In this document: positions 8,738-18,432 of the stretch, one piece after another
Numbering within the stretch: the first letter of the stretch is position 1
Layout of the letters: each line of letters opens with the position of its first letter
Source of the DNA: an uncultured Nitrosomonas sp.
GTDB lineage: Bacteria > Pseudomonadota > Gammaproteobacteria > Burkholderiales > Nitrosomonadaceae
Assembly (NCBI GenBank): GCA_949281375.1
Contig: CASDLT010000045.1
Coordinates: 62,001 to 126,000, forward strand
DNA: 64,000 nt
Direction: 5' to 3'
Translations under genes and position numbers: made by a program
The notes under the pieces: model-generated
What the model was told of the DNA's origin: nothing
Seen by the model: only the letters and a program-made list of their open reading frames with translations
Databases searched by the model: none

Positions 8738-10459
8738 ATGGATCACAACATTGTCTTGATCACCACCATCGCGGCAGGCTTTGGCCTTGCTTTAATTTTT
8801 GGCTTTATCGCTGAACGGCTGAAAACCCCGGCTTTGGTGGGATATCTGCTCGCCGGCATCGCCATTAGTCCCACGACACCTGGATTTGTGGCGGATATCG
8901 GCATCGCCTCCCAGTTGTCTGAAATTGGTGTCATGTTATTGATGTTTGGCGTTGGCTTACATTTTTCATTGGAGGATCTACTTGCAGTCAAGCGCATCGC
9001 TCTACCTGGCGCAATTGTCCAGATGGCAGTGGCTACTGTCCTGGGCATGGCCTTGGCCACTTGGTGGGGCTGGGATATCGGCGCAGGCTTGGTGCTCGGC
9101 TTGTCACTATCATGTGCCAGTACGGTTGTGCTGCTAAAAGCCCTGGAATCGCGTGGATTTCTGGAGAGCATGAATGGCCGGATCGCGGTGGGCTGGTTGA
9201 TCGTTGAAGATCTAGTAACCGTACTGATTCTGGTTTTATTACCCTCCTTTGCCACCATGCTGGGCGGCAGCAATGAAAGCGTTCCTGCTGAGGAACCTCT
9301 GTGGTATACGATTGGGGTTACCCTGCTGTTGGTTTCAGCTTTCATCGCATTGATGCTGATCGTCGGCCGTCGGGTATTGCCCTGGTTATTATGGCAAGTG
9401 GCGCGAACCGGTTCCAGAGAATTGTTCACACTGGCCGTGGTTGCAGTTGCCATTTGTATCGCTTACGGTGCAGCGGCATTGTTCAATGTCTCCTTTGCGC
9501 TTGGGGCATTCTTTGCAGGCATGGTGATGCGTGAATCTAAATTCAGTCATCGCGCTGCTGAAGAATCTCTGCCATTGCGCGATGCGTTCGCAGTATTATT
9601 TTTTGTATCGGTTGGAATGCTGTTCGATCCGGCAGTGCTCGTCGAAGAACCATTGCGGGTTCTCGCCGTAGTGGCGATTATCGTTGTCGGAAAAACCCTC
9701 GCTGCAATGCTACTGGTGTTCATGCTGGGTTATCCGCTCAATACGGTTTTGATCGTGGCCGCCAGTTTGGGACAAATCGGTGAATTTTCCTTCATATTGG
9801 CCGGATTGGGATTATCGCTCGGTTTAATGCCGGCCGAAGGCATGAGCCTGGTGCTGGCTGGCGCTTTGATCTCGATCGCGTTCAATCCGATCGCGTTCGC
9901 CGCCATTACACCCTTCAAGAACTGGATGCTGAAACATTCTGCATTGGCGCGCAAATACGAAAACCGTGACGATCCGTTCGCAGAACTACCCATGACCACC
10001 GAGCGCAAATTTCTCGAAGGACAGGTCGTGCTGGTTGGCTATGGTCATGTCGGACAGCAGATTGCCAAGGCATTGGCCGAACAGGATATTCCCTATATCA
10101 TTGCCGAGCAGAATCGTGAACTCGTTCAGAATTTGCGCAAACAAGGCATCAATGCGGTATCGGGCGATGCGACCGAGCCTTCGGTATTGATACAGGCGCA
10201 TATTACCGATGCCGATATGCTGGTCGTTGCGACAGGGGATCCACTGAATGTTCGGCAGATGATCGACACGGCCAGGACGCTCAATCCAGACATTGAAATC
10301 GTATTGCGCACCCGTAGCGAAGACGAAACCAAGCTGCTTCGGAAAGACAACATGGGAACGGTATTCTTTGGTGAGGAAGAACTCGCCAAAAGTATGACGC
10401 ATCACATTCTTGATCGTTTCAATGCCAAATCGGGATTACAAACTGGCTCGGCACTTTGA
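8738..10459 (+). CDS. ybaL: YbaL/Kef-type cation:proton antiporter with RCK domain
   Basis: 573-residue CPA2-family antiporter. The N-terminal 400 residues form about 12 membrane helices with family motifs (ERLKTPALVGYLLAGI, LLMFGVGLHFSLEDLL, LSCASTVVLLKALE). From about residue 420 a TrkA-N/RCK nucleotide-binding domain begins with the Rossmann motif VVLVGYGHVGQQIAKAL and ends in DRF. The order, length and the LIVEDLVTVLILVLLP motif match E. coli YbaL more than KefB/KefC. It is expected to exchange K+ or Na+ for protons across the inner membrane under nucleotide control. No KefF/KefG-like subunit is adjacent. Confidence 0.88.
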   Translation: MDHNIVLITTIAAGFGLALIFGFIAERLKTPALVGYLLAGIAISPTTPGFVADIGIASQLSEIGVMLLMFGVGLHFSLEDLLAVKRIALPGAIVQMAVATVLGMALATWWGWDIGAGLVLGLSLSCASTVVLLKALESRGFLESMNGRIAVGWLIVEDLVTVLILVLLPSFATMLGGSNESVPAEEPLWYTIGVTLLLVSAFIALMLIVGRRVLPWLLWQVARTGSRELFTLAVVAVAICIAYGAAALFNVSFALGAFFAGMVMRESKFSHRAAEESLPLRDAFAVLFFVSVGMLFDPAVLVEEPLRVLAVVAIIVVGKTLAAMLLVFMLGYPLNTVLIVAASLGQIGEFSFILAGLGLSLGLMPAEGMSLVLAGALISIAFNPIAFAAITPFKNWMLKHSALARKYENRDDPFAELPMTTERKFLEGQVVLVGYGHVGQQIAKALAEQDIPYIIAEQNRELVQNLRKQGINAVSGDATEPSVLIQAHITDADMLVVATGDPLNVRQMIDTARTLNPDIEIVLRTRSEDETKLLRKDNMGTVFFGEEELAKSMTHHILDRFNAKSGLQTGSAL

Positions 10460-10516
10460 CACCCATCACAGATCAACTCAATCAATGACAGCAATTCAAT
10501 TTGACAGGAATACACA

Positions 10517-10819
10517 ATGACAGAACAACATTATGTAGGTATTGATCAAGATAAGGATGAGGGATTGACGCATCTCGGACGGATCGTGCGCGATGCGTGG
10601 GTATTTGGCATTCTGTCGGAAACAGAAAACTGCTCGGGCTGGAGCAGTGCGGAAATGCAATTGCTCTACGAAAAAGTTCACGCAGCCTGGGAGCCTTATG
10701 CGCATCTGCCCAGCCGTTTACCGGATGACTTGCGCGAACGGCACATGCAGCTTTATTCCGAAGCAATTACAGAAGCCAAGAAGAAAGGCTGGGCTGTCGA
10801 CTTGGGGGATGATGACTAG
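10517..10819 (+). CDS. Conserved small soluble hypothetical protein
   Basis: 100 residues, acidic, no membrane segment or signal. AGGA sits seven bases before the ATG. It begins 57 bases after the antiporter gene on the same strand and may be cotranscribed. The composition (LGRIVRDAWVFGIL, WSSAEMQLLYEKVHAAW, LPDDLRERHMQLY) looks like a folded all-helical protein. Family not recognised. Confidence 0.7.
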   Translation: MTEQHYVGIDQDKDEGLTHLGRIVRDAWVFGILSETENCSGWSSAEMQLLYEKVHAAWEPYAHLPSRLPDDLRERHMQLYSEAITEAKKKGWAVDLGDDD

Positions 10820-10966
10820 CTAAAAGTTGATAAACCTGCGCATTCAATCAACTGAAAACGGCCCTATCGAAATCAGATTCAAGATATTCATTGATATGGC
10901 AAAAACAGTGTCTGCTGTAGCGATGCTGCTTGGTTTGGCTTCCGCTCGCATTTTTCTAGCAATACC

Positions 10967-11377
10967 TCAGGTTTTGGTTTTAGCCGGAAAATTGATGATT
11001 CGAGCTGGCCCATCCAGTTTGGATTTATTTAACAATGTTTGCAGCGCGACGGGAAACTCAGTCTGCAACCGTGACATGATGTCGGTCATATGATCCCGAT
11101 AGGAAACGGCTTCGTAGGTTACCGGCTGATCCAGCGCATCGCGGGCCTGTGGCCTGAAATTCTGCCAAGAAACGTCGATCCAGCATTTGCGCTCTCCATC
11201 GATAAATACGAACTCCTCATTATCCAAAATCGCCATATATTGCATATTTCGAATGGGAACAAACAAATGGCGGGTAGGACAACGGGCCAGCAGCGTAATG
11301 GCCAGATTATACGTAGTTGCAGGTAAATGACGCGATTCCCGGTTTATCTCAGGATCTCGATAACAAGTAATTTCCAT
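10967..11377 (-). CDS. Conserved hypothetical protein
   Basis: 136 residues, no signal peptide or membrane helix. A GGGGGA ribosome site lies directly upstream of the ATG. The reading frame has normal codon use and a mixed alpha/beta-looking sequence (FVPIRNMQYMAILDNEEFVF, RKCWIDVSWQNFRPQARDAL), suggesting a small globular protein, possibly nucleic-acid related. No motif is recognised. It stands alone between the 10517 gene and the ABC exporter, which run in the opposite direction. Confidence 0.7.
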   Translation of the reverse strand: MEITCYRDPEINRESRHLPATTYNLAITLLARCPTRHLFVPIRNMQYMAILDNEEFVFIDGERKCWIDVSWQNFRPQARDALDQPVTYEAVSYRDHMTDIMSRLQTEFPVALQTLLNKSKLDGPARIINFPAKTKT

Positions 11378-11567
11378 GGTTCCCCCATCAGCATCGTTTA
11401 GAATTTAACTACATTTTATTCGACCAAACGCCATTGATATGTATGTTACCTTACCGTCGTTATACAAAGAACTCAAGCCTATTGAACGTATTTCCTCCAA
11501 TCCATTCGAATACCACATCAATTAGTCGCTCGTTCATGTTGCCATTTCGTTCTCTCTGATCCCTCAC

Positions 11568-13382
11568 ATGCGCCCCACTCGACTTGAAAAACCCGCACCC
11601 GTCCGCAATGGCTTCAAAACGATGACTACGTTGTTACCCTATCTATGGGAGTTCAAGGTCAGGGTCATCCTGGCGCTCAGCCTGCTGATTCTCGCCAAGC
11701 TGGCCAATGTCTCAGTTCCGTTGGTGTTAAAAGAAATTGTCGATGCTCTGGATCAGTCTCGCGCAGCGTTAACGTTACCGATTTTTTTATTGATCAGCTA
11801 TGGCGTCCTGCGCCTCTGCAGCACTCTGTTCGGTGAATTGCGCGATGCCGTATTTGCAAAAGTGACGCAACGGGCGATACGCCGGGTTGCAAATACAGTA
11901 TTTGCCCACTTGCATTCATTATCGTTGCGTTTCCATCTTGAACGGCAAACTGGCGGCGTTTCCCGCGACATTGAACGTGGTACGCGCGGCATTTCATTCC
12001 TGTTGAACTTCATGCTGTTCAATATTCTGCCGACGCTGCTTGAAATCGGCTTGGTGTTGGCTATATTGATCAACCAGTATGACCTGTGGTTTTCCATCAT
12101 CATTTTTTTGACCTTGCTGGCCTACATCGCGCTTACATTGATCGTCACCGAATGGCGCATGATATTCCGCCGCACGATGAACAATATGGACTCAAAAGCC
12201 AACACCCAGGCGATCGACAGCTTGCTGAATTACGAAACCGTCAAATACTTCAGCAATGAAGCCTGGGAAGCACAACGCTACGACACGCATTTGCAATCCT
12301 GGGAAAAAGCGGCTGTGCGCAACCAAACCTCGCTTGCCGCTCTGAATGCCGGACAAAGCGCCATCATTGCCATTGGCGTCACTTTGCTGATGCTGTTGGC
12401 TGCCGAGAACGTGATTGCCGGCAGTATGTCGCTGGGCGACCTGGTACTGATCAATGCGTTCATGCTGCAACTCTATATGCCACTGCATTTTCTGGGATTC
12501 GTTTATCGGGAAATCAAGCATTCGCTGGCCGATATGGAACGTATGTTCACGCTGTTGGATGAACATCGGGAAATCCAGGATAAGCCTGGCGCTTTAACGC
12601 TGGATGCCCGTAATGCCACGATCCGATTCAGTCACGTCAATTTCGGTTATGAATCCAACCGGCAAATATTGTTTGACGTCAGTTTTAAGATTCCTGCCGG
12701 GCAAACGATTGCGGTTGTCGGTCATAGCGGTTCCGGAAAATCGACATTGGCGCGGTTGCTATTTCGTTTTTATGATGTGCAATCAGGAAATATACTGATT
12801 AATGAACAGGATATTCGCGATGTCAGTCAACACAGCCTGCGCGCCGCCATCGGCATCGTGCCACAGGATACCGTATTATTTAACGATACTATTTACTACA
12901 ATATCGCCTATGGACGCCCGGATGCAACGCAGGAAGACGTGTTTGCGGCCGCAAAGTCTGCGCATATTCATGAATTCATACAAAGCCTGCCTGAACACTA
13001 TGAAACGATAGTCGGAGAACGCGGCCTGAAATTATCCGGCGGAGAGAAACAACGCGTGGCGATTGCTCGCACCATTTTGAAGAATCCGCATATTTTAATC
13101 TTTGACGAAGCGACATCCGCATTGGATTCCAAATCCGAAAAACGCATCCAGACTGAACTCAGACGCATTGCACTGAACCGTACAACACTGACGATTGCTC
13201 ATCGCCTTTCCACGATTGCCGACGCCGATCAAATTCTGGTCATGGAACGTGGCCGCATCGTTGAACGCGGCACTCATTCACAACTTCTGGCAACCCAAGG
13301 CGCTTATGCACAGATGTGGGAACTGCAACAGCAGGAAGAAATCAATAGACATCAGCATGTCGCGCTTCCTCCCTCAGCATGA
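11568..13382 (+). CDS. Atm1/ABCB7-like ABC exporter (permease-ATPase fusion)
   Basis: 604-residue half-transporter that should dimerise. The six-helix membrane domain spans about 20-330. It includes the motif NYETVKYFSNEAWE, which is characteristic of the Atm1/HMT subfamily that exports glutathione-linked sulfur compounds or metal-thiol conjugates. The ATPase part has Walker A GHSGSGKST, a Q-loop at VPQDT, signature LSGGEKQRVAIAR, Walker B ILIFDEATSALD and H-loop AHRLST. The annotated ATG lacks a clear ribosome site; ATG at codon 19 (MTTLLPY) is an alternative. The MFS gene follows after ten bases, so the two are probably one transcription unit. The exact substrate is inferred only from the subfamily. 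Confidence 0.88.
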   Translation: MRPTRLEKPAPVRNGFKTMTTLLPYLWEFKVRVILALSLLILAKLANVSVPLVLKEIVDALDQSRAALTLPIFLLISYGVLRLCSTLFGELRDAVFAKVTQRAIRRVANTVFAHLHSLSLRFHLERQTGGVSRDIERGTRGISFLLNFMLFNILPTLLEIGLVLAILINQYDLWFSIIIFLTLLAYIALTLIVTEWRMIFRRTMNNMDSKANTQAIDSLLNYETVKYFSNEAWEAQRYDTHLQSWEKAAVRNQTSLAALNAGQSAIIAIGVTLLMLLAAENVIAGSMSLGDLVLINAFMLQLYMPLHFLGFVYREIKHSLADMERMFTLLDEHREIQDKPGALTLDARNATIRFSHVNFGYESNRQILFDVSFKIPAGQTIAVVGHSGSGKSTLARLLFRFYDVQSGNILINEQDIRDVSQHSLRAAIGIVPQDTVLFNDTIYYNIAYGRPDATQEDVFAAAKSAHIHEFIQSLPEHYETIVGERGLKLSGGEKQRVAIARTILKNPHILIFDEATSALDSKSEKRIQTELRRIALNRTTLTIAHRLSTIADADQILVMERGRIVERGTHSQLLATQGAYAQMWELQQQEEINRHQHVALPPSA

Positions 13383-13392
13383 GTGTTGAAAC

Positions 13393-14676
13393 ATGAAAAA
13401 CTGGCTGGTGCACCTGCTCCCCTTCAAAACGGCGGAATCACAACGTTTGGCACTGCTGTTCGTCATCGTATATTTTGCTCAGGGTATGTCAGCCCTGCCC
13501 GTTCAGGTCATTACGATCAGTTTCAAGGATCAGGGATTGAATGCCGACGACATTGCCACTTTTTTTCTGTTGACATCGATCCCGTGGTTTCTCAAACCCC
13601 TGTATGGATTGATCTCGGATTTCCTGCCGCTGTTTGGTCAGCATCGCAAAAGTTACTTGTTGCTGACTTCCGCTTTGGCCTGTGTGGCCGGTGCGGTTGC
13701 GGGATTTTCGGCGCAATTTTCATATTGGGAATTGGCTGTGCTATATACCACGATGGGATTGGGCCTGGCTTATAACGATGTCCTGACCGATGCGCTGATG
13801 GTGGAAAATGGCAAATTGAATGGCTTGACCGGTGCTTTCCAATCGGTACAGTGGAGCGCAGTCACCGCGGCGGCCATCGTAGTCGGGTTACTGGGCGGAT
13901 ATTTCGCCGAACACCGCCAGATGCAATTCGCTTTTGCGGCTTCTGCGCTGTTTCCATTGATCGTGCTCTTCATGGCGGCCTTTTTTGTCTATGAAAAACC
14001 CGTCGAGTCGAAACAAGGCAATGTTTCTGAGGTATGGAACGCCTTGCGCGCCGGTTTTGGAGAACGCTCGGTTTGGCTGGTGGCTGCTTTCATTTTCTTA
14101 TTCAATTTCAGCCCCTCTTTCGGCCCGGCATTTTTATTCTATCAGACCGATGAGCTGGGCTTCAGCCAGCAATACATCGGTATCCTGAATGCCGTCGACT
14201 CAGCCGCTAGCATTCTCGGCGCGCTGATTTACGCACCGCTTTCGCGATCTATGCCGCTGCGTCGCTTGATCAATGTAGCGATAGGATTGTCGGTCATCAT
14301 GCTGCTCACGTATTTAGCCTATCGCGGAGAAATTTCTGCGCTGTTGATTCATATCATCTGGGGTATTACTGGCATGGTTACAACGCTGGCATTTCTCGAT
14401 CTTGCTGCCCGAGCCTGCCCGATGCGCGCGGAAGCAACCTTCTTTGCCCTGCTGATGGCCATTTTCAACCTGGGAACACTGGCATCGCAAAACATTGGTG
14501 CTCATCTGTACACCGAACTCGGGGAAGGTTCATTCGCCTATACCTGGCTGGTCATCATTTCCACCATTGCCACGGCAGCGATTTGGTTTCTGGTACCCTT
14601 CATTCATATCGAACGGATCGAATCACGTGCATTGCAGCAATATCGAACTAACCAGAATACTCACCAATCAAAATGA
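13393..14676 (+). CDS. MFS transporter of the folate/biopterin (BT1) type
   Basis: 427 residues with about 12 membrane helices. The early signature FAQGMSALPVQVITISFKDQ, the following PWFLKPLYGLISDFLPLFG and the pattern GLGLAYNDVLTDALMVENG match the BT1/FBT branch of the major facilitator superfamily. That branch includes folate and pterin carriers and plastid relatives. The bacterial substrate is unknown. It starts ten bases after the Atm1-like exporter stop, so the genes are likely coupled. The C-terminus is a short basic tail. Confidence 0.78.
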   Translation: MKNWLVHLLPFKTAESQRLALLFVIVYFAQGMSALPVQVITISFKDQGLNADDIATFFLLTSIPWFLKPLYGLISDFLPLFGQHRKSYLLLTSALACVAGAVAGFSAQFSYWELAVLYTTMGLGLAYNDVLTDALMVENGKLNGLTGAFQSVQWSAVTAAAIVVGLLGGYFAEHRQMQFAFAASALFPLIVLFMAAFFVYEKPVESKQGNVSEVWNALRAGFGERSVWLVAAFIFLFNFSPSFGPAFLFYQTDELGFSQQYIGILNAVDSAASILGALIYAPLSRSMPLRRLINVAIGLSVIMLLTYLAYRGEISALLIHIIWGITGMVTTLAFLDLAARACPMRAEATFFALLMAIFNLGTLASQNIGAHLYTELGEGSFAYTWLVIISTIATAAIWFLVPFIHIERIESRALQQYRTNQNTHQSK

Positions 14677-14724
14677 CTATCGAGACCGATTTTTCGCGAC
14701 ATTGCGCACATGGGAATGAATGCA

Positions 14725-15264
14725 ATGATCACTTACCGACATTTTAATTCGCTACTTCCATTCGTGTTTTTATTGGCTTGCACCGGACTTCCACCGGCAG
14801 TTGAGCATGCTCCTGCCGTGCAACTCGACTATGAGCAAGTCAATCGCAGCCCAGATCAATACCAAGGCTCGCCCGTGCGCTGGGGCGGTGTCATCATCGA
14901 TGTGGAAAATGATGAAGATTCGAGCCTGATACAGGTCGTTTTCCATCCTCTTGATTTCAGTGGCCGCCCCCAATTAGAAAAAACCGGACACGGCCGTTTC
15001 GTCATCAAGAGCGCGGAATTCCTGGATCCGGCAGTGTATGCCAAAGACAAGGAAATTACCGTCGCTGGCACCCTGGCGGGGAATATCGAACGCACCGTGG
15101 GCAAGCGGCTCATACACGTACCGTTAATTATAGCCAGCGCGCTCTATCTGTGGCCTACCGATTATTACGATTCACGGCAATATGGGCCTTATCCGTATTA
15201 TGGCTACCCCGGCTATGCGCCAATTTATCGCGGAGGATTTTATGGACTTTACTTTCGGTGGTAA
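14725..15264 (+). CDS. Slp-family outer-membrane lipoprotein
   Basis: A signal peptide ends in the lipobox LLAC (cleavage before Cys, about residue 17 from ATG 14725). This start has GGGA eight bases upstream; an in-frame ATG at 14710 is poorer. The mature part shows Slp/YeaY features: YEQVNRSPDQYQGSPVRWGG, a QVVFHPLDFSGRP segment and FVIKSAEFLDPAVYAKDKEI, then a short Tyr/Pro/Gly-rich tail. Slp proteins are outer-membrane lipoproteins induced on carbon starvation or stationary phase in E. coli; the molecular role is unclear. Confidence 0.85.
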   Translation: MITYRHFNSLLPFVFLLACTGLPPAVEHAPAVQLDYEQVNRSPDQYQGSPVRWGGVIIDVENDEDSSLIQVVFHPLDFSGRPQLEKTGHGRFVIKSAEFLDPAVYAKDKEITVAGTLAGNIERTVGKRLIHVPLIIASALYLWPTDYYDSRQYGPYPYYGYPGYAPIYRGGFYGLYFRW

Positions 15265-15423
15265 AAACAAAAATCACCTGTCGGCACTTTGTGGATGAGT
15301 CCCGTTCCATAAAATTCTTACGGTGTCCTGCAAAGTAATGAGCATTCGAGAGTAAAATACCGTCAATCCGGCCTTGCCGCGCCTGGCCCATGTCATTAAA
15401 CCTGTTCAACTGAGGATTACGCC

Positions 15424-15720
15424 ATGTATGTCACTATCGTTCATGCTACCGTCATACCGGAAAAAATCGATGCTTTCAAGAAAGCCTGCCGGCTCAATCA
15501 TGAAAAATCCATTCGCGAGCCGGGCAATATTCGATTTGATATTCTGCAAGTAGCGGATGATCCGGCAAAATTTGTGTTCTACGAAGCTTACAAGACTCAG
15601 CAAGACGCTGCCGCACATAAACAAACAGCCCATTATCTGGCATGGCGGGATACCGTAGCCGACTGGATGGCTGAACCTCGCCTGGGCATCGTGCATCATG
15701 GTGTATATCCAAATAGCTGA
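15424..15720 (+). CDS. Antibiotic-biosynthesis-monooxygenase-like (LsrG-type) protein
   Basis: 98-residue ferredoxin-like fold protein of the ABM superfamily. It has the usual first strand YVTIVHATVIPEKIDAFK, the central FDILQVADDPAKFVFYEAY and the helix AAHKQTAHYLAWRD found in LsrG and YgiN-like enzymes. LsrG isomerises phospho-AI-2; other members are quinol monooxygenases. The stop codon overlaps the start of the iron alcohol dehydrogenase (TGATG), so the two are translationally coupled and may act on the same small carbonyl compound. The substrate is not known. Confidence 0.82.
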   Translation: MYVTIVHATVIPEKIDAFKKACRLNHEKSIREPGNIRFDILQVADDPAKFVFYEAYKTQQDAAAHKQTAHYLAWRDTVADWMAEPRLGIVHHGVYPNS

Positions 15721-16907
15721 TGATCCCGAGTTTTTCCATTGCGCGCTTACCACGCATCGAATTTGGCGCCGGCGTCTTTAAAACCTTGCCTGACGTCATC
15801 GCCCGTTTCGGTTCACGGGTGTTAGTAGTCACCGGCGCGCATTCATTCATCCAAACGCATCATTGGCCATTTCTGCTCGATCAGCTGGAACACCGATCGA
15901 TGTACTGGCAACATTGCAAGATTGCTGAAGAACCCTCGCCCGTGCTGATCGATCAATTCGTCAAAACCTATGCGGATGATCCATTTGATGTCGTTCTCGG
16001 TATCGGAGGCGGAAGCGCGCTGGATGCCGCCAAAGCCATCGCCGGATTGTTGAAGGTGCAGCATTCGGTTATGGATTATCTTGAAGGTGTCGGCCCTGAA
16101 TTATCGTACGAAGGCCCTACCGTACCCTTCATCGCAGTGCCAACGACTGCCGGCACGGGTAGCGAGGCCACCAAGAACGCAGTGCTCAGCATGACGGGTA
16201 CTCACGGTTTCAAGAAATCGTTTCGACATGACAAGCTGGTTGCCGAATACGCCATCATCGATCCGGATCTGCTCGCCAGTTGTCCGTCTCACGTGGTCGC
16301 TGCCAACGGCATGGATGCGTTGACACAACTGCTGGAATCGTATGTTTCCCTGAAATCCAATGCCTTCACCGATGCGCTCGCGATCAGCGGATTGCAAGCC
16401 GTGCGTCAATCCTTGATTCCACTTTACCAACAGACCGGACCGCTCGACCAGCACCGCGCTAACATGGCGTATGCCGCATTACTGTCGGGAATCACGCTGG
16501 CTCAGGTCGGCCTGGGTTCTGTGCATGGCTTGGCTTCGCCCCTGGGAGCATTTTATCCGATCTCCCATGGCGTGGTATGCGGCACGCTCGTGGCGTCTGC
16601 AACCTATATCAATATTCACAGCATGCTGGCACGACAACCGGATAATCCTGGGTTGGCCAAATATGCGAAAATTGCTGAAGTCATTTGCCAGCAATCATTC
16701 TCAACATCAACTGCCGCGTATGCCGCACTAACAGATCTGCTGTTGCAATGGACAGATGAACTCGCTTTGCCACGATTATCGAATTATGGACTCAATGAAT
16801 CCGGATTAGATCGCGTCATCGCGCACTGTCGCGGTAGCAGTATGAAAACCAATCCCATCGTTCTGACCGATGAAGAAATCAAGCTCATTTTGCTCGAACG
16901 TCTTTAA
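15720..16907 (+). CDS. Iron-containing (group III) alcohol dehydrogenase
   Basis: 395 residues. The N-terminal nucleotide-binding part has GIGGGSALDAAKAIAGL (about residues 97-113), then VPTTAGTGSEATKNAVL. The C-terminal metal-binding half has HGLASPLGAFYPISHG with the two histidines that bind iron or zinc in this family. The length is standard. It oxidises or reduces a small alcohol/aldehyde with NAD(P); the exact substrate cannot be told. It is coupled to the LsrG-like gene upstream and followed by a terminator-like hairpin. Confidence 0.88.
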   Translation: MIPSFSIARLPRIEFGAGVFKTLPDVIARFGSRVLVVTGAHSFIQTHHWPFLLDQLEHRSMYWQHCKIAEEPSPVLIDQFVKTYADDPFDVVLGIGGGSALDAAKAIAGLLKVQHSVMDYLEGVGPELSYEGPTVPFIAVPTTAGTGSEATKNAVLSMTGTHGFKKSFRHDKLVAEYAIIDPDLLASCPSHVVAANGMDALTQLLESYVSLKSNAFTDALAISGLQAVRQSLIPLYQQTGPLDQHRANMAYAALLSGITLAQVGLGSVHGLASPLGAFYPISHGVVCGTLVASATYINIHSMLARQPDNPGLAKYAKIAEVICQQSFSTSTAAYAALTDLLLQWTDELALPRLSNYGLNESGLDRVIAHCRGSSMKTNPIVLTDEEIKLILLERL

Positions 16908-16913
16908 TGCACA

Positions 16914-16954
16914 AGAACCGCCGCGCGGCTCCCATCCATGCGAAGGGCGGTTCT
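16914..16954 (+). terminator. Hairpin after the alcohol dehydrogenase gene
   Basis: Stem AGAACCGCC pairs with GGGCGGTTCT seven bases after the stop codon, with a GC-rich loop. The following bases (CTCTCAATC) hold no clean T-run, so it may be a weak terminator or an mRNA 3'-end stabiliser. Confidence 0.5.
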
Positions 16955-16976
16955 CTCAATCGCGGATGCAGGTCCC

Positions 16977-17637
16977 TTAGCTGGTTGGACAATCCGCATG
17001 CAGCTCAACTCTGGCATCGTCATTTTTCTTGAGTTTCCGTAGTTTTGCCAACGATTCCTTGTAATAATCGAGCTTGTCGCGTGACAAGAACAAGTGCATC
17101 GCCATCAGCCGATTCCGTCAAAAATCGAGCAATTCATCGATACTGTACTGGCGCGACAGAATTTGCTTATCCATGAAAGTGTTTAGGTAATTGCTCGGCA
17201 AAACCGCAGACGTCAGCGCCACTGCTCCGGACAATCTGGGATAACAGCGATAAGCTTCATCGTGTTGATTGGGAATGTTGATTGCGTTCAGTCCTGTATC
17301 TTCGATCAGAATATCCTGAGCGTCGTGCGCCGTTCTGCTGCGTTGCAATCCGGCCAAAAAACCCGCTAGCCGGATGCACAGAAAATTGATGGATGCATCG
17401 TGATGATGTTGGGAAGCGCCATTGTTCATCGCGTCATGGATGTATAAATGGAGCAGCATAGTAACGATCATACCGGCAGCGCTGACATCGTTGGCTTTCA
17501 ACGATATACCCATCGACGTCTCAACTACAACTCGATTGCTTCGAAATGGCTGTAAGCGTTATAGCGATTTCCCAGCGCTTGCATCTACTTGACGAAATGG
17601 TTGCGTACGACATCGTTTTCATAACTGCGCGCTGACT
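16977..17637 (-). pseudogene. Decayed gene with several in-frame stops
   Basis: On the minus strand a coding-like sequence can be followed through stops. It starts with YENDVVRNHFVK, then a TAG, then MQALGNRYNAYSHFEAIEL and another TAG. A one-base change of frame gives an ORF (17118-17513) containing FLAGLQRSRTAHDAQDILIE and ending ELLDF-TGA. The same frame then continues directly into NRLMAMHLFLSRDKLDYYK and VELHADCPTS with a final TAA near 16978. At least three lesions make a working product unlikely. No family is recognised. It sits between the alcohol dehydrogenase and the dienelactone hydrolase. Confidence 0.6.
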
Positions 17638-18349
17638 AAACCATGATCTCGATCAGAAAATCTGCTATCGAGCGATATGCGCGATCTGCCGCTACCTCGT
17701 TGTAGACGGTGCCAAAACCCGGATTGTTGGCCTTCGGATTGGTAAAGGCATGCATCGTGCCGCCATACACGTGCACTTGCCAATCCACGCCGGCCTGCGT
17801 CATTTCGGTTTCAAATGCGAGCACTTGCTCCGGCGGCACCATCGGATCATTGTGACCATGCAAGCAAAGCACCTTGGCGGTAATGCTCTCATTGGCAATT
17901 TTACCGGGCGCAAAAATGCCATGTACGCTGATGACACCACGAATATCCGCGCCTGAGCGCGCTAATTCGAGTACACACATGCCACCGAAACAATAACCCA
18001 TTGCCGCGATTCGGGAAGCATCGACGTTTGGCAATTGCCGAACAGCCTGCAGCGCAGCATTGATTCTACGCCGCAATAGAGTACGGTCAGAAGCCAGAGG
18101 GCTCATCAGCGCGCCATTTTTTTCGGCATCGCCATCCGCGCCAAAGATGCCCTTGCCATACATATCCAGCGCAAATCCCGCAAAACCGAGGTCGGCAATC
18201 CGCTCTGCCGCTTTACATGCAAATTCGCGCCGGCCGCTCCAGTCATGCGCTACCAGCACCGCTGGTCTGGGTTGCGTCGATTCATGATAAGCGAGATAAC
18301 CTTCCAGTAATGTATTTCCATCTTGATAATCGATCGTTTTTGTAATCAT
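17636..18349 (-). CDS. Dienelactone hydrolase family alpha/beta hydrolase
   Basis: 237 residues from the ATG at 18349, which has AAGGTGG about six bases upstream; a longer frame from 18406 has no ribosome site. Catalytic triad candidates are Cys in MGYCFGGMC (Cys nucleophile of dienelactone hydrolases), Asp in GHNDPMVP and His in GGTMHAF. The N-terminal pattern PAVLVAHDWSGRREFA and DMYGKGIFG are typical of this family. It would hydrolyse an ester or lactone in the cytoplasm; the substrate is unknown. It is divergently transcribed from the GlcG-like gene. Confidence 0.85.
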   Translation of the reverse strand: MITKTIDYQDGNTLLEGYLAYHESTQPRPAVLVAHDWSGRREFACKAAERIADLGFAGFALDMYGKGIFGADGDAEKNGALMSPLASDRTLLRRRINAALQAVRQLPNVDASRIAAMGYCFGGMCVLELARSGADIRGVISVHGIFAPGKIANESITAKVLCLHGHNDPMVPPEQVLAFETEMTQAGVDWQVHVYGGTMHAFTNPKANNPGFGTVYNEVAADRAYRSIADFLIEIMV

Positions 18350-18432
18350 ATTGCCACCTTGACGTAAAAGTAGTGATAATCGCAGTGTTCGTCGTATTGT
18401 AGACAACCAACCATTGACCCGAGGACTCGATC

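Noticed and set aside
8743..9453. 236-codon minus-strand frame
   Set aside because: Mirror frame of the antiporter gene, Thr/Pro/Ser-rich as expected of a shadow.
10827..11093. 88-codon plus-strand frame
   Set aside because: Overlaps the minus-strand 136-residue gene, which has a proper ribosome site and globular composition.
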